From: RBC101 sp052387735
Lineage (GTDB): Bacteria > Gemmatimonadota > Gemmatimonadetes > Gemmatimonadales > Gemmatimonadaceae
Length of the DNA stretch: 30,375 nt
Assembly: GCA_052387735.1 (NCBI GenBank)
Contig: JBQTIW010000188.1
Coordinates: 1-30,375, forward strand
Reading direction: 5' to 3'
In this document: positions 1 through 7,535 of the stretch, in pieces
Layout of the letters: each line of letters begins with the position of its first letter
Position numbering within the stretch: position 1 is the stretch's first letter
Program-made: the position numbers and the translations under genes
Notes under the pieces: generated by a model
Databases searched by the model: none
What the model was told of the DNA's origin: nothing
Seen by the model: the letters and a program-made list of their open reading frames with translations, nothing else

Positions 1-158
1 GTCGTGAGCGGGGGTGCCTGGTAGCGAGGTGCGTGCTCCCGGCTGCACGCCGGGCGCGCGGTGAGTGCCGCAGGCGAGAGCGCCGCGCTAGGGCTCGCTC
101 TCCAGCGCGCCGCGGCGCCTACACGCTCGTCCATCGCGCCGCCGACAATCATCAGTAG
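1..158. other. GC-rich segment with no recognisable gene
   Basis: I see no convincing gene in this leading stretch. It is very G+C rich with several short self-complementary GC tracts. One plus-strand frame is open from the window edge to a TAG at about 156-158, but its translation is almost all arginine and alanine and matches no family I know. It may be the tail of something that starts outside the window, or simply spacer before the rimP promoter. Confidence 0.4.
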
Positions 159-187
159 TTGACCTTCGCAACCGCGCGGTCTACATT
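159..187 (+). promoter_or_regulatory. Predicted sigma70-type promoter of the rimP-nusA-infB operon
   Basis: TTGACC at 159-164 and TACATT at 182-187 are separated by exactly 17 bp, a good housekeeping promoter. Transcription would start near 194, giving a leader of about 80 nt before rimP at 276, with an intrinsic terminator inside that leader. Called from consensus match and spacing only. Confidence 0.6.
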
Positions 188-222
188 CCGTTTCACGCTC
201 GGCTGCCACCGGGCGCGAGAAA

Positions 223-251
223 TGTGGGGGAGGGCTCCCCCGCATTTTTTT
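223..251 (+). terminator. Intrinsic terminator inside the rimP leader (candidate attenuator)
   Basis: A 9-bp G+C-rich stem (223-231 pairing with 236-244, one G-U pair) with loop GGGC is followed directly by seven T residues (245-251). It lies after the predicted promoter and only 25 nt before the rimP start codon. It therefore either ends a short upstream transcript or, more likely, acts as an attenuator for the operon. The second gene of that operon encodes NusA, which stimulates hairpin termination. Confidence 0.7.
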
Positions 252-275
252 GTTCTCAAGGGGTTGAGACGGGGT

Positions 276-740
276 ATGAACCAGGCGCTCGAAGACCTTG
301 TTCGGCAGGAGCTTGACGCGCTGGGTTTCGATCTCGTGGAGTTGCGACGTGGGGGCACGTCACGCCGTCCGATTCTCGATGTGCGCATCGATCGGCGCGA
401 CGGGACCAAGGTGAGTGTGGAAGACTGCGCCCACGCGTCTCGCGCGATCGAGCCCATGCTCGATGCGTCGGGACTCGTGGGCGAGGCGTATGTGCTGGAG
501 GTATCGTCACCGGGCGTCGAGCGACCGCTTCGGAGTGCGCAGGACTGGCGTCGCTTTGCCGGACGTCGCGCGAAGGTATTGAGCCCCGCACTCGGGGGAC
601 GGGTCGAGGTGAATGTGGTGGGTGTCGAAGGTGAGGTAGGCGCAGAGATCGCCGTTGTGCGCGATCTTCAAGGGACGGAGCATCGCGTGGCGCTTGCTGA
701 TGTGAAGGAGGCGCGATTGGTGTTCGTGTGGAATACCTGA
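276..740 (+). CDS. rimP: Ribosome maturation factor RimP
   Basis: RimP (154 residues here, typical family length about 150) assists late 30S subunit maturation in the cytoplasm. The N-terminal alpha/beta domain shows the usual GFDLVELRR strand and the DVRIDR strand. It is followed by the VSVEDCAHASRAIEPMLDA helix and the highly conserved family signature LEVSSPGVERPL around residues 77-88, then a C-terminal SH3-like barrel. The ATG at 276 is chosen because family homology starts there and a weak purine-rich site (GACGGGG) precedes it. The open frame extends upstream to 159, but that would translate the terminator hairpin. First gene of the rimP-nusA-infB operon, with nusA 10 bp downstream. 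Confidence 0.93.
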   Translation: MNQALEDLVRQELDALGFDLVELRRGGTSRRPILDVRIDRRDGTKVSVEDCAHASRAIEPMLDASGLVGEAYVLEVSSPGVERPLRSAQDWRRFAGRRAKVLSPALGGRVEVNVVGVEGEVGAEIAVVRDLQGTEHRVALADVKEARLVFVWNT

Positions 741-750
741 GGAAGCAGGA

Positions 751-2070
751 ATGACCGGAACCGCAGAGATTCTCAGTGCGATTCGCGAGCTGTCGCACAT
801 CAAGCAGCTCGATCGCACGGAATTGCACGGCTTGTTGCAGGACGGCATTCATGCCGCCCTGGCCAAAAAGCACGGGCCTAACGTGAAAGCCGAGGTCGAG
901 ATCGATGAGGCTCGCGGCGAGATTCGCATTGTGCTCCTCAAGACTGTCGTGGCCGAGGTCGTCGACCCAGGGGCCGAAGTATCGGTCGAGGAAGCTCAGT
1001 ACGAAGACCCGGAGTTTCAGCCCGGTGACGTGATGGAGATCCCCGTCGACTTCGCTGAATTCGGGCGGAGCGCGGTGCAGGCCGCCAAGCAGCGGATCAG
1101 TCAGCGCGTCCGCGAGGGAGAGCGCACGCGTATCCGGGACGAGTTCTCCTCGCGAGTCGGGGAATTGCTCTCCGGTGAAGTGCAGCAGATCGAGCGCGGG
1201 AAGCTGGTGCTCATGCTGGCCAAGTTCCGCGAAGCCGAAGCCATCATGCCGTACCGCGAGCAGAATCACCGCGAGCACTTCCACCAGGGGGACCCGGTCC
1301 GCGCGGTGCTCAAGCGGGTGGAAGAGACGCCCAAGGGACCTCGCCTCATTCTGTCGCGTGGCGATCCGCTGTTCGTGCAGGCACTGTTCAAGCTCGAAGT
1401 CCCCGAAATTCAGCAGAGCATTGTCGAGATCCGCGCCGCGGCGCGCGAAGTGGGGAGCCGCACCAAGATCGCCGTGTGGTCGCGCGACGAGTCGATCGAT
1501 CCGGTCGGCGCGTGTGTGGGCCTCAAGGGCGCCCGGGTGCAGGCGGTGGTGAACGAGCTCAACGGCGAACGCATCGACATCGTGCCGTGGTCTAGTGATC
1601 CGGAGCGTTTTGCCAAACTGGCGCTTGCGCCCGCGCGGGTCGCGCGCGTGTTCTCGGATCCCGAAAACCGCACCATTCAGGCCGTGGTCGACGAAGACCA
1701 GCTCTCGCTGGCGATCGGCCGCAACGGGCAAAACGTGCGTCTCGCCTCGGAGCTCACCGGCTGGAAGATCGATCTGTATTCCAGCCGGGAATGGATGGAG
1801 CGTTCGGACGGACCGGGCTTTGCGCCGCTGCCGGAGGAGGGAGACGCCGTGAGTGACGTCAAGCTCTCCGAGATCGAGGGGCTCGCGGCGGCGACCGTCG
1901 CCGTTCTCGAGGATGCGGGATACCGGACGTTCAACGACATCATCGATCTCGAGCGGGAGGACTTCCTCAAACTCCCCGGCATCGCGCCGGAAGAGGCCGA
2001 TCGGATCATGAGCATGGTAACGGAACTGACGACCGAAGACAGTGGCGAGGGTGGTGGTGGAGAGCGTTGA
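751..2070 (+). CDS. nusA: Transcription termination/antitermination factor NusA
   Basis: NusA binds RNA polymerase and modulates pausing, intrinsic termination and rRNA antitermination. The 439-residue product shows the expected order: an N-terminal RNAP-binding domain (about 1-130), an S1 domain (about 140-203, ending PRLILSR), KH1 (about 232-300, containing VGLKGARVQ), KH2 (about 301-345, with AIGRNGQNVRLA), and one C-terminal helix-hairpin-helix unit (about 370-425, LSEIEGL to LPGIAPEEA). It therefore lacks the two acidic repeats of the longer E. coli protein. A GAGGAAG purine stretch precedes the ATG. It overlaps the next gene by up to 29 nt. The terminator in the operon leader makes autoregulation plausible. 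Confidence 0.96.
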   Translation: MTGTAEILSAIRELSHIKQLDRTELHGLLQDGIHAALAKKHGPNVKAEVEIDEARGEIRIVLLKTVVAEVVDPGAEVSVEEAQYEDPEFQPGDVMEIPVDFAEFGRSAVQAAKQRISQRVREGERTRIRDEFSSRVGELLSGEVQQIERGKLVLMLAKFREAEAIMPYREQNHREHFHQGDPVRAVLKRVEETPKGPRLILSRGDPLFVQALFKLEVPEIQQSIVEIRAAAREVGSRTKIAVWSRDESIDPVGACVGLKGARVQAVVNELNGERIDIVPWSSDPERFAKLALAPARVARVFSDPENRTIQAVVDEDQLSLAIGRNGQNVRLASELTGWKIDLYSSREWMERSDGPGFAPLPEEGDAVSDVKLSEIEGLAAATVAVLEDAGYRTFNDIIDLEREDFLKLPGIAPEEADRIMSMVTELTTEDSGEGGGGER

Positions 2071-2443
2071 GGCCCAGGCCCAGCGACTCGACCCTGACGT
2101 CGAGCGACGGGTTCAGGGCCTGATCGGGCTCGGTGTCCGCGCCCGCACCGTGGTGGTTGGGGTTGAACAGGTGCGGTTGGCGGCGCGGCGGGGGCGTATG
2201 ATACTGGCGTTCGTGGCACCCGATGCCTCGCGACACAGCAGGGACAAGGTGTTGCCGCTGCTGGCGGCGCGGCGCGTGCGGGTGATCGAAGGTCTGACGG
2301 CTGCTTCGTTAGGTGCGGCGGTCGGCAAGGAAATGGCGGCGGCGGTCGGCATCACCGACTCGTCGCTCGCCGCGGGCGTTCGGCGGCTGGTGGATCCAGG
2401 CGCCGCGGCAGGTCGGAATTCGGGTTCCCGGCGAACTCGTTAG
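2042..2443 (+). CDS. L7Ae/L30e-family (YlxQ-like) putative RNA-binding protein
   Basis: A small basic protein of up to 133 residues placed exactly where YlxQ/L7Ae-like proteins sit, between nusA and infB. The core resembles the L7Ae/L30e/Gadd45 fold: a GLIGLGVRARTVVVGVEQV segment, then a strand ILAFVAPDAS, then VRVIEGLTAASLGAAVG near residue 80-96. Such proteins bind kink-turn-like RNA, but the cellular role of this group is poorly defined. The start is uncertain: GTG codons at 2042, 2051, 2054 and 2057 are all in frame, inside the end of nusA. The YlxR (DUF448) gene that often precedes it is absent. The stop codon TAG overlaps the AGGAGG ribosome site of infB, so the two are probably coupled. 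Confidence 0.75.
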   Translation: MARVVVESVEAQAQRLDPDVERRVQGLIGLGVRARTVVVGVEQVRLAARRGRMILAFVAPDASRHSRDKVLPLLAARRVRVIEGLTAASLGAAVGKEMAAAVGITDSSLAAGVRRLVDPGAAAGRNSGSRRTR

Positions 2444-2453
2444 GAGGATTCGT

Positions 2454-5162
2454 TTGAGCAAGTTGCGCGTACATGACATGGCGGGTGAATTCGGCATCAC
2501 GGCGGAGGACCTGATGCAGATCCTCCGGGCGATGGACGTGCCGGTTCGCAGTCATTTGAGCCTGCTGACCGACGACCAGGTTGCGCGCGTGCGCGCCCGC
2601 TGGGAGCGGGAAAAACGCGCCCGTCAGGAAAAGCCGGCGTCCGCACCACCTGCCGGTGCCCGCCGCCGTCGCGGTTCCGCCGCGGCTGAGCCCGTGCCCG
2701 CCGCGGACGTTCCCGCTGCCAAGGGGTCGGTCCGACGTCGCAAGATGGCCGATCTTCCGCCCCTCGAGGTGGACGTGGTTCCTGTCGAAGTGGCGGCCGA
2801 AGTTGCGGTGGAAGCACGGGTCCTGGAGGCGGAACCCGAAGTCACGGAACCGACGCAGGCCGAGATCATCGAGGCCGCCGTCGGTGACGTGGAAACGCTC
2901 CTGCCGGAGGCGCCCCATGTCGTGATCCAGCCGGAGCGGCCGGCGCCGCCGCCGCCGCCGCCGCACGCAGCGACACCGATCGCACCCCCGCCGCAACGCA
3001 GTGGCATGCAATCCGGGCCGTCCTCGCAAGCACCCAACCGGCCGCGTCCGCGTCCCATCGTTCCGGGAGCTCCGCGCCCTCGGGCGAGTGGCTCGCCTTT
3101 CACGCCGCCGCGTCCGATTGCTTCCGCCTCTCCTGGCGGCGCTGTGGGCATGCCGCCGCGCCCGGACGACCGCAAGCCCGCGGGTGCGGAACAGCAGCAA
3201 CAGGGTCGCGGAAAAAAGAAAGGCAAGCGGGATCGCGTCGATCAGGAAGAGGTGTCAGCAAACATCTCCCGCGTGATGCAGAACATGCGCGGGGGCGCCG
3301 TCAAACGCGGTCCGCGCCGTCCGGAGGACACGCGCGCCGAGTTGGAAGCGAGTCGTCGGGAAGAAATCGAGCGCGAGAAGAAGACGGTCCGCGTCAACGA
3401 GTTCATCACCGTGGCCGAGCTGGCCGAGATTCTGAAGGTGCCTCCCACGCAAATCGTGGGATTCGCCTTCAAGAACCTCGGCCTGATGGTGACGATCAAT
3501 CAGCGCCTCGACTTCGACCAGATCGAGCTCATCGCGAGCGAGTTCGGCTTCCAGGCCGTGCGCGAGGAAGAGTATGCCGCCGATCTCGCCTCGCAGGTGG
3601 AGGTCGACAAGGTCGAGGACCTCAAGCCCCGGCCCCCGGTCGTCACGATCATGGGCCACGTCGACCACGGCAAGACGTCTCTGCTCGACTACATCCGGAA
3701 AGCCAACGTGGTGGCTGGTGAAGCCGGCGGCATCACACAGCACATCGGCGCGTACCACGTGTCGCTTCCCAACGACAAGGCGATCACATTCCTCGATACG
3801 CCCGGTCACCAGGCCTTCACCGCGATGCGGGCTCGTGGTGCGCAGGTCACGGACATCGTCGTGCTCGTGGTGGCCGCCAACGATTCGGTCATGCCCCAAA
3901 CGATCGAAGCCATCTCGCACGCCAGGAATGCCGGGGTGCCGATGATCGTCGCCATCAACAAGATCGACCTGGCCGACGCCAACCCGATGCGGGTCAGCCA
4001 GGATCTGTTGCAGCACGGTGTCGTGCTCGAGCAGTTCGGCGGACAGACGCTCTCCACGCCACTTTCCGCCAAAAAAGGCACGGGTGTCTCCGACCTGCTC
4101 GACCAGTTGCTGCTGCAGGCGGAAATCCTCGACCTCAAGGCGAATCCGGCGAAGCATGCCACGGGTTCGGTCATCGAAGCGCAGCTCGATCCGGGGAAGG
4201 GCCCGGTCGCAACGATCCTCGTGCAGGGTGGCACGCTCAAGGTCGGTGATGATTTCATTTGCGGCCTGTTTTCGGGTCGTGTCCGCGCGCTGCTCGACGA
4301 GCGCGGCAAACCGGTCAAGCAGGCCGGTCCCGCGATCCCGGTGCAGGTGCTCGGCCTGACGGGTGTGCCGATGGCGGGCGATCAGTTTCTGGTCGTCGAC
4401 GACGCGACGCAGGCGCGCGAGATCGCCCAGCGGCGCGAACGACTCGACCGCGAAGCCAAGAGCCGCCGCACGTCGAAAAGCGCGGTCACGCTCGAGGACT
4501 TCATGTCACAGGCCGCCGCCGGCCAGAAGCGCACGCTGCGCATCGTCATCAAGGCCGACCAGGGCGGTCCGGCCGAAGCGCTCGCCGATGCGTTACAGCA
4601 GCTGTCCAACAATGAAGTGTCGGTCGAGGTGGTGCATCGCGGCGTCGGTGCCATCACGGAAGGCGACATCCTGCTCGCCCGCGCATCGGGCGCGGTCATC
4701 ATCGGCTTTCACGTGCGGCCCGACAACAACGCCCGGTCGACCGCCGAGCGCGAGGGCGTGGACATCAAGCTCTATCGGATCATCTATGAGGCCGTCGCCG
4801 ACGTTCGTGCCGCTCTCGAAGGCATGCTTCGTCCCGAAGAGCGCGAGGTGGTTCTCGGAGAGGCCGAAGTGCGCGAAACGTTCAAGGTGTCGCGCATCGG
4901 GACCATTGCCGGCTGCCACGTGCGGAGTGGCATCATCAACCGCACGGGTCGCGTTCGCCTGATTCGTGACAGCGCCGAGATCTTTGCGGGGACGATCTCC
5001 TCGCTGCGTCGGTTCAAGGACGACGTGAAGGAGGTCAAGGAAGGGTACGAGTGCGGGATCGGCATCGAGAACTTCAACGACATCAAGGTCGGTGACGTGA
5101 TCGAGTGCTACAGGAAGGAAGAGGTGGCGCGCACGCTGCAGCCCCAGGCGGCGGCGACCTAG
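2454..5162 (+). CDS. infB: Translation initiation factor IF-2 (TTG start)
   Basis: IF-2 is the GTPase that brings initiator tRNA to the ribosome. The start is set at TTG 2454 because a perfect AGGAGG lies at 2442-2447, six nt upstream, and the translation then begins with the conserved IF2 N-terminal module (SKLRVHDMAGEFGI). The reading frame is open further upstream but has no support. The 902-residue product has this N-domain, then a long Pro/Arg/Ala-rich disordered linker (about 60-290). A second IF2_N module follows (about 320-365, FITVAELAEILKV), then the G domain with GHVDHGKT at 401-408, DTPGH at 448-452 and NKID at 502-505. Domains II to IV follow to the C-terminus. Central member of the nusA-infB operon. 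Confidence 0.97.
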   Translation: MSKLRVHDMAGEFGITAEDLMQILRAMDVPVRSHLSLLTDDQVARVRARWEREKRARQEKPASAPPAGARRRRGSAAAEPVPAADVPAAKGSVRRRKMADLPPLEVDVVPVEVAAEVAVEARVLEAEPEVTEPTQAEIIEAAVGDVETLLPEAPHVVIQPERPAPPPPPPHAATPIAPPPQRSGMQSGPSSQAPNRPRPRPIVPGAPRPRASGSPFTPPRPIASASPGGAVGMPPRPDDRKPAGAEQQQQGRGKKKGKRDRVDQEEVSANISRVMQNMRGGAVKRGPRRPEDTRAELEASRREEIEREKKTVRVNEFITVAELAEILKVPPTQIVGFAFKNLGLMVTINQRLDFDQIELIASEFGFQAVREEEYAADLASQVEVDKVEDLKPRPPVVTIMGHVDHGKTSLLDYIRKANVVAGEAGGITQHIGAYHVSLPNDKAITFLDTPGHQAFTAMRARGAQVTDIVVLVVAANDSVMPQTIEAISHARNAGVPMIVAINKIDLADANPMRVSQDLLQHGVVLEQFGGQTLSTPLSAKKGTGVSDLLDQLLLQAEILDLKANPAKHATGSVIEAQLDPGKGPVATILVQGGTLKVGDDFICGLFSGRVRALLDERGKPVKQAGPAIPVQVLGLTGVPMAGDQFLVVDDATQAREIAQRRERLDREAKSRRTSKSAVTLEDFMSQAAAGQKRTLRIVIKADQGGPAEALADALQQLSNNEVSVEVVHRGVGAITEGDILLARASGAVIIGFHVRPDNNARSTAEREGVDIKLYRIIYEAVADVRAALEGMLRPEEREVVLGEAEVRETFKVSRIGTIAGCHVRSGIINRTGRVRLIRDSAEIFAGTISSLRRFKDDVKEVKEGYECGIGIENFNDIKVGDVIECYRKEEVARTLQPQAAAT

Positions 5163-5182
5163 TGACGCAAGCTGTCGGAAGC

Positions 5183-5212
5183 CGCTCACGCGCTCACCCG
5201 CTCACGCGCTCG
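5183..5212 (+). repeat. Degenerate 8-bp tandem repeat upstream of rbfA
   Basis: Units CGCTCACG, CGCTCACC, CGCTCACG and the partial CGCTCG run head to tail and stop 4 nt before the rbfA ATG. No Shine-Dalgarno sequence is visible between the array and the start codon. It is one of several short phased repeats found just before genes in this window. Confidence 0.7.
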
Positions 5213-5216
5213 TAGC

Positions 5217-5597
5217 ATGGATTCCCGCCGCCCGGACCGGGTCGCCGAAGCCGTTCGTGAGCAGGTGGCCACGTTCCTCGCCGAAGGCGTGAAAGATCCC
5301 CGCGTCACGGGGATCGTGACCGTCACCGGGGTTGAAGTGACGCGCGACCTGCGGCACGCGCGCGTGTTCGTCAGCATCATGGGTGAAGGCTCTCAGCGCG
5401 CGTCGACGCTCGAAGGGTTGCATTCCGTTGCCGGACACCTGCGCAGCCGACTCGGGCGCACCCTCCGTCTCTATTCCGCGCCGGAGATCGAATTCCGTCT
5501 CGACGAGAGTGTCGCCAACGCGGCCCGGATCGAGACCCTGCTGGCGCAGATCAAGGACGGTCGGGTCGACCCTAACGATGCGAGCGATCTCGACTGA
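5217..5597 (+). CDS. rbfA: 30S ribosome-binding factor RbfA
   Basis: RbfA binds the 30S precursor near the 16S 5' end and is needed for cold-adapted ribosome maturation. The 126-residue product matches family length and the single KH-like fold. An N-terminal helix (RRPDRVAEAVREQVATFL) is followed by the conserved KDPRVTGIVTVTGVEVTRDL strand-loop, the HARVFVSIMG strand, and LRSRLGRTLRLYSAPEIEFRLDES in two steps at residues about 74-100. The ATG at 5217 fits the family start. The last 20 nt overlap truB, as expected for translational coupling. Confidence 0.94.
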   Translation: MDSRRPDRVAEAVREQVATFLAEGVKDPRVTGIVTVTGVEVTRDLRHARVFVSIMGEGSQRASTLEGLHSVAGHLRSRLGRTLRLYSAPEIEFRLDESVANAARIETLLAQIKDGRVDPNDASDLD

Positions 5598-6441
5598 CGC
5601 GCTCGTACTCGTCGACAAACCGTCGGGGATCACGTCGTTCGACGTCGTGCGATCGGTCTCGCGCGCGATCGGCACCCGAAAGGCAGGCCACACCGGAACG
5701 CTCGATCCCCTCGCCACCGGCCTGCTGGTCGTGCTCACTGGTCGCGGAACACGACTGATTCGCTTTGTGCCCGGCGAACCCAAGGTGTACCGCGCCACCA
5801 TTCAGTTCGGCGAGGAGCGCGATACCGACGATGCTGCGGGGGCGGTGAGGTGTGAGGCCCCGCCGCCGAATTGGACTCGGCTCGAGGGCGCACTTCGGCA
5901 ACTCACCGGTGATATCGAACAGCTGCCGCCAGCATACTCCGCCAAGAAGGTGGATGGCCGGAGAGCCTACGCGATTGCGCGCCACGGCATCTCGCCGCAC
6001 CTCGCGCCCGCGCTCGTGCGCGTCGACCGATGGGAGGTGCTCGACCGCGACCACGCGCGTCTCGTGGTCCGCATCGCCTGCGGCGGTGGGACCTACATCC
6101 GCGCACTCGCCAGAGATCTGGGTCGCCTCCTCGATAGCGCTGCTCATGTGGCCGACCTCCGCCGGGAGCGCAGCGGGCCGTTCGACGTAGCGATGGCCAG
6201 TCCGTGGGAGGTGGTACAGCGTGGTCAGATCCCGACGCGGCCGCTGAGCGACGCGTTAGGTGACGTCTGCCATGAGGTCCTGACCGCTGAAGATGTCGGA
6301 AGGGTCGTCCATGGGATGCAGGTCGATGCGCAGGCACAGGCCACGCGAGCTGCCCTGTTCGATCCGCAGGGCGCACTCGTTGCGGTGGCCCGTCGCGAGA
6401 ACGACCGGTGGCAGCCGGAAGTGGTGTTGGCCGATGCCTGA
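5578..6441 (+). CDS. truB: tRNA pseudouridine(55) synthase TruB
   Basis: TruB makes pseudouridine 55 in the T-loop of tRNAs. The 287-residue product starts at ATG 5578, inside the end of rbfA, because the family N-terminus (LVLVDKPSGITSFDVV) begins a few residues later. The catalytic motif GTLDPLATG carries the nucleophile Asp43. The YSAKKVDGRRAYAIAR segment and a later GGGTYIRALARDLG motif are family hallmarks. A C-terminal PUA-like region follows. The open frame continues upstream but would run through rbfA in another frame, so it is not used. The stop overlaps the ribF start by 8 nt. Confidence 0.95.
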   Translation: MRAISTDALVLVDKPSGITSFDVVRSVSRAIGTRKAGHTGTLDPLATGLLVVLTGRGTRLIRFVPGEPKVYRATIQFGEERDTDDAAGAVRCEAPPPNWTRLEGALRQLTGDIEQLPPAYSAKKVDGRRAYAIARHGISPHLAPALVRVDRWEVLDRDHARLVVRIACGGGTYIRALARDLGRLLDSAAHVADLRRERSGPFDVAMASPWEVVQRGQIPTRPLSDALGDVCHEVLTAEDVGRVVHGMQVDAQAQATRAALFDPQGALVAVARRENDRWQPEVVLADA

Positions 6442-7378
6442 CGAGACCAACCTGGCCAGCGGCCTGCCGCCCGACGTGACGCAAACGGTCGTCACCGTGG
6501 GATCCTTCGATGGCGTGCATCGCGGTCATCAGGATGTGCTCGCGCGACTCGTGCAGCGGGCGACCGACCGCGGCACCCGCAGTGTCCTCGTCACGTTCGA
6601 CCCGCACCCCCTCGAGGTCGTCAACCCGAGTGTGGCCCCCCACCTCCTGACCGTGGGCGATGAAAAACTGGAGGTCCTGGCAGAGAGCGGACTGGACTAC
6701 GTCGCGGTCGTGCCGTTCACGCGCGAGCTCGCCGCGCTCGATGCGGCACAGTTCGTCGATCAGGTGCTGGTGGGTCGCTATCGGGTGGCGCACCTGCTGA
6801 TGGGGCACGACCACGCCTTTGGAAGGAATCGCGCCGGCAACCCACAAGTCCTGCGCGAACTTGGCGTAGCGCGCGGCTTCACCGTCGAAATCGTCTCACC
6901 CGTCACCGCGGGTTCTGGCCGACCGGTGTCGTCGACGTTCATCAGGCGCGCCGTGGCGGGCGGCGACCTGGCGAGCGCTGCCGAAGGATTGGGGCGCCCA
7001 TACGCGATTGGCGGCCGGGTCACGCACGGAGAAAAGCGGGGCCGGTTGCTCGGTTATCCGACGATCAACGTCACCCTGGAATCCGCGCGCAAACTGCTGC
7101 CCCCCCAAGGGGTATATGCGGTGCGGGTGCAGACGCCTCGTGGCACCTTCGGCGGCATGCTGAACCTGGGCCCGCGACCCACATTCGGTGAGACCGACGT
7201 GACCCTCGAAGCACATCTCTTTGACGTCGAAGCCGAGTTCTACGGAATGCGCGTCCGGATCGACTTCCTGAGTCGGCTGCGGGACACCCGAAAGTTCGAC
7301 GGCGTCGATGCGCTCGTGGCGCAGCTGCGCCTGGACTCGGCCGATGCCCGCAGAGTCCTCGATCAGTCCACGGCCTGA
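6434..7378 (+). CDS. ribF: Bifunctional riboflavin kinase / FAD synthetase RibF
   Basis: RibF phosphorylates riboflavin to FMN and adenylates FMN to FAD. The 314-residue product has the nucleotidyltransferase half first, with GSFDGVHRGH at 23-32 and LLMGHDHAFGRNRAGN further on. The riboflavin kinase half follows, with YAIGGRVTHGEKRGRLLGYP and a TIN turn that binds flavin and ATP. The ATG at 6434 overlaps the truB stop by 8 nt and places the conserved VTVGSFDG at the usual distance. Last gene of the rimP operon, with a 157-bp gap before secD. Confidence 0.95.
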   Translation: MPDETNLASGLPPDVTQTVVTVGSFDGVHRGHQDVLARLVQRATDRGTRSVLVTFDPHPLEVVNPSVAPHLLTVGDEKLEVLAESGLDYVAVVPFTRELAALDAAQFVDQVLVGRYRVAHLLMGHDHAFGRNRAGNPQVLRELGVARGFTVEIVSPVTAGSGRPVSSTFIRRAVAGGDLASAAEGLGRPYAIGGRVTHGEKRGRLLGYPTINVTLESARKLLPPQGVYAVRVQTPRGTFGGMLNLGPRPTFGETDVTLEAHLFDVEAEFYGMRVRIDFLSRLRDTRKFDGVDALVAQLRLDSADARRVLDQSTA

Positions 7379-7465
7379 CTTCACGGCTTACCCGTTCACC
7401 CGTTTTACCGATGCACACCTCGGGGCACTCGTACAAACTGTACCAGTCCCCACCCCGGGCCAACG

Positions 7466-7494
7466 TTGACTCACCCAGCCTGTTCTTCTAACCT
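7466..7494 (+). promoter_or_regulatory. Predicted sigma70-type promoter upstream of secD
   Basis: TTGACT at 7466-7471 and TAACCT at 7489-7494 are spaced by 17 bp. Transcription would start about 35 nt before the secD ATG at 7536. The rest of the 7379-7535 gap holds a degenerate 7-8 bp repeat (about 7383-7411, ACCCGTT-like units) just after the ribF stop and no gene. No terminator was seen after ribF. Confidence 0.55.
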
Positions 7495-7535
7495 TCCAAG
7501 CTCCCAAAACTCCACCTTTTGTTGAGCTCCACCGA

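Noticed and set aside
256..1731. Long minus-strand open frame (491 codons) opposite rimP and nusA
   Set aside because: It is a GC-rich shadow of two clearly identified plus-strand genes and shows no recognisable domain.
2313..2453. Upstream extension of IF-2 from 2313
   Set aside because: A perfect AGGAGG six nt before TTG 2454 and the conserved N-terminal motif fix the start. The extension lies out of frame within the L7Ae-like gene.
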